Notes under the pieces: generated by a model | The model's database searches: none | The model's input: only the letters and a program-made list of their open reading frames with translations | Told to the model about the DNA's origin: nothing | Part shown: piece by piece, positions 62,101 to 64,000 of the stretch | How the letters are laid out: each line of letters starts with the position of its first letter | Numbering within the stretch: position 1 is the first letter of the stretch | Translations under genes and position numbers: made by a program | From: Treponema sp. | Lineage (GTDB): Bacteria > Spirochaetota > Spirochaetia > Treponematales > Treponemataceae | Direction of reading: 5' to 3' | DNA length: 64,000 nucleotides | Assembly: GCA_017484285.1 (NCBI GenBank) | Contig: JAFUTH010000012.1 | Location: forward strand, 1-64,000

Positions 62101-63894
62101 TCCGTGTGACATTTTTGCATCTTCCACATCAATCAGAAGTGAAATTTTCTTTACGCGCAAGCCCGGCTTGTCAATCGCGGCGATTTTGAGCAAGTCCGTG
62201 CCCGTGAGAATCGGATTGTGGATTTCGAGCATCTGGCAGTTTTTGCCTTTCGGGTGGAGAAGATCGCCGTCTTTTCCGAGATAGACCGTCGTGTCGGTGA
62301 CGATTTTTTCACGGAGACTGTCAATCGGCGGATTCGTGACCTGCGCAAAGAGCTGCTTGAAGTACGAGAAGAGCGGCGGATGTTTTTCGCTCATCACGGC
62401 AAGCGGAGTGTCCACGCCCATCGCGCCCGTCGGTTCAACGCCGTTTTTCGCCATCGGAAGAATCATTTCGTTCACATCTTCAAGCGACCAGCCGAACGCC
62501 TTGTACAATTTGTCGCGCTCATCCTGGCTCGACACGGGAATTTTGTGGTTCGGGATTTTGAGGGAAGCGAGCTGAATGAGATTTTGGCTGAGCCATTCGC
62601 CGTAGGGATGTTCTTTTGCGTAAAAATCTTTGATTTCGTCGTCTGAGATGAGTTTTTTCGCCTTCGTGTCGACGAGAAGCATTTTTCCGGGCATGAGGCG
62701 GCTTTTTTTCACGATTTCACTTTCGGGAATTTCAAGGACGCCGACTTCGCTTGAAAGAATGAGCATGTTGTCCTTCGTGATGTAGTAGCGGCTCGGGCGG
62801 AGTCCGTTTCGGTCGAGCGTTGCGCCTACAATGTCGCCGTCGCTGAACAAAATCGCGGCCGGTCCGTCCCACGGTTCCATCATCGTCGCCCAGTAGTGGT
62901 AAAAATCTTTTTTCTCTTCGGAAAGCGTGTCGTCATGCCGCCACACCTGCGGAATGCAGACGAGTACGGCGAGCGGAAGAGCCATTCCGTTCATCACAAA
63001 ATATTCGAGCGTGTTGTCGAGCATCGCCGAGTCGCTTCCCGTCGTGTCGATTTCGCCGTTTCGGGCAATCATGCGGTCGGCATTTCCGCGAATCGTGTTG
63101 ATTTCGCCGTTGTGCGCGATGAATCGGTTCGGATGCGCTCGCTGCCAGCTCGGATTGGTGTTCGTTGAAAAGCGCGAATGCACGATTCCGAGAGATGAAA
63201 CATAGTCGCCCGATTGCAAGTCGCGGTAAAAAGTGCGGAGCTGCTGCACGAGGAACATTCCCTTGTAGACGATGGTGCGAGAAGAGAGGGAGCAGATGTA
63301 AGTTTTTGAGTTAGCAGTGTGCAGTGTGCAGTTAGGAGTTGATGGTTTCATTGCTAACTGCTCATTGCTAACTGCTACCTTTTCAAATGCAATTCTCGCC
63401 TTGTACAATAATTTGTCGAATTCCAAGCCTTTTTCACAGTTTTCAGGGCACGCGATGAAGCCTTGCCAGATTTCAGGCATACAGTCTTTTGCTTTTTTGC
63501 CGAGCACAGCTTCGTTTATAGGAACTTTTCTCCAGCCCAAGAAATGCAAATCCTGTTCTGCGCAAGTCTTCTCGAATCTCGCTTTTTCGGACTCACACGC
63601 AGTTTCCTCGCTCGGGAAGAAGAACATGCCGATTCCGTAGTCGCGTTCTTCTTTGTCGCCCAGAAGTTCGGGAACGGCTTTTTTGAAGAACTCGTGCGAA
63701 ATCTGGAGCAGAATGCCCACGCCGTCGCCTGTTTCGCCCGAAGCGTCTTTTCCCGCGCGATGTTCCAGTTTTTCAACGATAGAAAGCGCGTTTTCCACCA
63801 CGCGGTGCGATTTTTTCCCGTCGATGCTCACCACCGCGCCGATTCCGCAATTGTCGTGCTCAAAACAAGGTTCATACAAGGTCTGTCCGTTCAT
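59110..63894 (-). CDS. gltB: Glutamate synthase large subunit
   Basis: Makes glutamate from glutamine and 2-oxoglutarate. Catalytic Cys is in FEHDNCGIGAVV (Cys16 after a short propeptide). The glutaminase domain runs to about 420; the FMN domain carries GGEGGENPVRLG and SGHDGGTGAAPMSSIHHAG; CKMLRVCNLDTCPFG holds the three Cys of the 3Fe-4S cluster; the C-terminal GXGXG domain follows. 1594 aa against the usual 1480-1530. The extra length is inserted repeats at about 171-196, 595-621, 810-836 and 1311-1340, all in frame. AGGAG precedes the ATG. No gltD is in the window. Its 3' end overlaps the kinase gene by 18 bp. Confidence 0.96.
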   Translation of the reverse strand: MNGQTLYEPCFEHDNCGIGAVVSIDGKKSHRVVENALSIVEKLEHRAGKDASGETGDGVGILLQISHEFFKKAVPELLGDKEERDYGIGMFFFPSEETACESEKARFEKTCAEQDLHFLGWRKVPINEAVLGKKAKDCMPEIWQGFIACPENCEKGLEFDKLLYKARIAFEKVAVSNEQLAMKPSTPNCTLHTANSKTYICSLSSRTIVYKGMFLVQQLRTFYRDLQSGDYVSSLGIVHSRFSTNTNPSWQRAHPNRFIAHNGEINTIRGNADRMIARNGEIDTTGSDSAMLDNTLEYFVMNGMALPLAVLVCIPQVWRHDDTLSEEKKDFYHYWATMMEPWDGPAAILFSDGDIVGATLDRNGLRPSRYYITKDNMLILSSEVGVLEIPESEIVKKSRLMPGKMLLVDTKAKKLISDDEIKDFYAKEHPYGEWLSQNLIQLASLKIPNHKIPVSSQDERDKLYKAFGWSLEDVNEMILPMAKNGVEPTGAMGVDTPLAVMSEKHPPLFSYFKQLFAQVTNPPIDSLREKIVTDTTVYLGKDGDLLHPKGKNCQMLEIHNPILTGTDLLKIAAIDKPGLRVKKISLLIDVEDAKMSHGFDFANAKSELKERDSVGIPNPCDNKKSVLASALDLLFEQINNAYNDGYHIIILSDRGVDENHIAIPSLLAVSAVEQYLIRTKKRTEISVILESGEVRDVHQAAMCLGYGARAINPYLAHECIAELIDKKLLDKDYHTAIDDYNNALMNGIVKIAAKMGISTIQSYQSAQIFEAVGIKKSVVDKYFTNTVSRIEGIGLGEIEEDMLFHHKKAYGGSLPLAPAADASSATPSSGDTPQRPVDNRLIKLDPLGNHKFKFHENCEHHLITPQLVSLLQEATQKGDYAKFKEYTALVDDPHHPHTLRALFDFKKGTKSIPLSEVESVDNIVRRFKTGAMSYGSISEEAHSCLAIAMNRLHGKSNSGEGGENPVRLGTESNSAIKQVASGRFGVTEEYLLSAQEIQIKLAQGAKPGEGGHLPGKKVYPWIAATRYSTPGVSLISPPPHHDIYSIEDLAQLIYDLKNANRKARISVKLVAEAGVGTIAAGVAKAGAHVILISGHDGGTGAAPMSSIHHAGLPWEMGLAETHQTLIQNGLREKVKLETDGKLMSGRDVVIAALLGAEEFGFATAPLIALGCKMLRVCNLDTCPFGVATQNEKNRAKFPGKPEYVENFMRYIAQEVREIMAALGIHTVQELCGRTDLLTLKETQGFSRAKLIDVSRILSRTENETLKMENYTGDAPAGETAALEASVLNERELSKTLDVTNLLPLLAETKKLSHGFEMSNDISSNTLVLDFALAKSNSCDIKCTDRTVGTILGSEIQKRFSSSLADDSVCVHCEGGAGQSFGAFIPKGLTLLLTGDANDSVGKGLSGGKIIVTPSREFAGVASENIIIGNVAFFGATSGKAFVNGVAGERFCVRNSGATVVCEGAGDHALEYMTGGTVAILGRTGKNLAAGMSGGIAYILDEEHDLYKRLNKELVTMYDLDDETTALLGEKKPAFVHEGENPDVANLRALLEEHVQATDSEKAKKILADWKQYIPRFKKIIPNDYLRVLSSLALA
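59877..59963 (-). repeat. Family 1 palindromic element, in frame inside gltB (copy 1)
   Basis: 87 bp (29 codons) with ends TGTCACACG and CGTGTGACA and the internal hairpin GATTTTGCTAACGCAAAATC. Lies just before the conserved segment TDRTVGT of the GXGXG domain. Confidence 0.85.
60090..60117 (-). repeat. Heptamer array inside gltB
   Basis: Plus-strand units TTTTCCA, TTTTCAA, TGTTTCG, TTTTCAG. Read on the minus strand as ENETLKMEN. Confidence 0.65.
61387..61464 (-). repeat. Family 2 GC-rich element, in frame inside gltB
   Basis: 78 bp (26 codons) matching 54495-54569 on the plus strand, but gltB is on the minus strand, so it is translated in the opposite orientation from the carB copy. Encodes GSLPLAPAADASSATPSS and following residues. 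Confidence 0.8.
62031..62111 (-). repeat. Family 1 palindromic element, in frame inside gltB (copy 2)
   Basis: 81 bp (27 codons). Perfect 14-bp terminal inverted repeats TGTCACACGGATTC and GAATCCGTGTGACA, plus the internal GATTTTGC/GCAAAATC hairpin. Read as MSHGFDFANAKSE to NPCDN. Confidence 0.9.
63310..63378 (-). repeat. Inverted pair of heptamer arrays inside gltB
   Basis: Plus-strand units GTTAGCA, GTGTGCA, GTGTGCA, GTTAGGA, then TTGCTAA, CTGCTCA, TTGCTAA, CTGCTAC in inverted orientation. Read in gltB as VSNEQLAMKPSTPNCTLHTA in the glutaminase domain. Confidence 0.8.
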
Positions 63895-63909
63895 TCTGTT
63901 CTCCTATTA

Positions 63910-63987
63910 TGAATTTCTCACAGAGCTCACAGAGAAATTACACATAATGAAAAACCTCTGTGTCCTCTTTTGCTCTGTGAGGAATTT
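63910..63987 (-). repeat. Inverted-repeat element in the gltB leader
   Basis: Ends GAATTTCTCACAGAG and CTCTGTGAGGAATTT are inverted, the same ends as the carB leader element. Located between the gltB ribosome site and a terminator-like arm. Confidence 0.65.
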
Positions 63988-64000
63988 AAAAAGGTCGTGC
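63988..64000 (-). terminator. 3' arm of a probable terminator in the gltB leader (cut by window end)
   Basis: Minus strand reads GCACGACC followed by TTTTT, as expected for the last arm and T-run of an intrinsic terminator whose first arm lies beyond the window. Confidence 0.4.

Overview
The window looks like the chromosome of a host-associated treponeme (Spirochaetes). Pointers are a type III glutamine synthetase, many Sec-signal lipoproteins and small outer-membrane barrels, a poly-G tract of the kind treponemes use for phase variation, and a surface pectinesterase, which suggests a plant-fibre-degrading rumen or gut species. This assignment is inference. I saw no rRNA, tRNA, CRISPR array, transposase or phage genes.

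Layout. 0.1-3.4 kb: surface pectinesterase. 3.6-7.7 kb (minus): glnN, a secreted protein and a metalloprotease-like protein. 7.8-13.2 kb: peptidoglycan block murE-ddl-murD and an M15 peptidase. 13.2-18.6 kb: folE2 and folD flank an AT-rich accessory patch (Abi_2 protein, HTH regulator, ankyrin lipoprotein, nuclease-like gene behind a terminated small RNA). 18.7-26.2 kb: outer-membrane barrels and lipoproteins, a recombination scar and an apparently phase-variable lipoprotein. 26.4-31.8 kb: rarA, adk, chemoreceptor. 31.9-39.6 kb: a VTC/DUF4956 pair beside beta-helix surface proteins and a barrel. 39.7-49.9 kb: glutathione peroxidase, acetyltransferase, thioredoxin-reductase-like protein, CDF exporter, OhrR-like regulator, sugar kinase, a barrel with a stop in its signal peptide, a regulatory ATPase, RqcH and a cation/proton antiporter. 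50-64 kb: carA, an AAA_14/DUF4143 ATPase, carB, an amino-acid-permease/hybrid-kinase fusion, and glutamate synthase gltB.

The window unites genes that make or consume glutamine (glnN, carA, carB, gltB). glnN, carA and carB each have a sigma-70-like promoter followed by an intrinsic terminator before the start codon, which implies transcription attenuation. gltB shows only the 3' arm of such a terminator, cut by the window edge.

The most unusual feature is a set of repeated palindromic elements. Two families with conserved ends or sequence lie in frame inside carB and gltB. A third, built of 7-bp units, lies inside carA and gltB and also forms the last codons and stop codons of murE, rarA and the thioredoxin-reductase-like gene. 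This recalls the Rickettsia palindromic elements but the sequences differ. Other second-look items are a possible type III-like toxin/RNA pair at 16.9-17.6 kb, an HTH/Abi/ankyrin locus with four evenly spaced operator-like sites, the phase-variable lipoprotein, and a set of probable leaderless genes whose -10 box sits 6-9 nt before the ATG.
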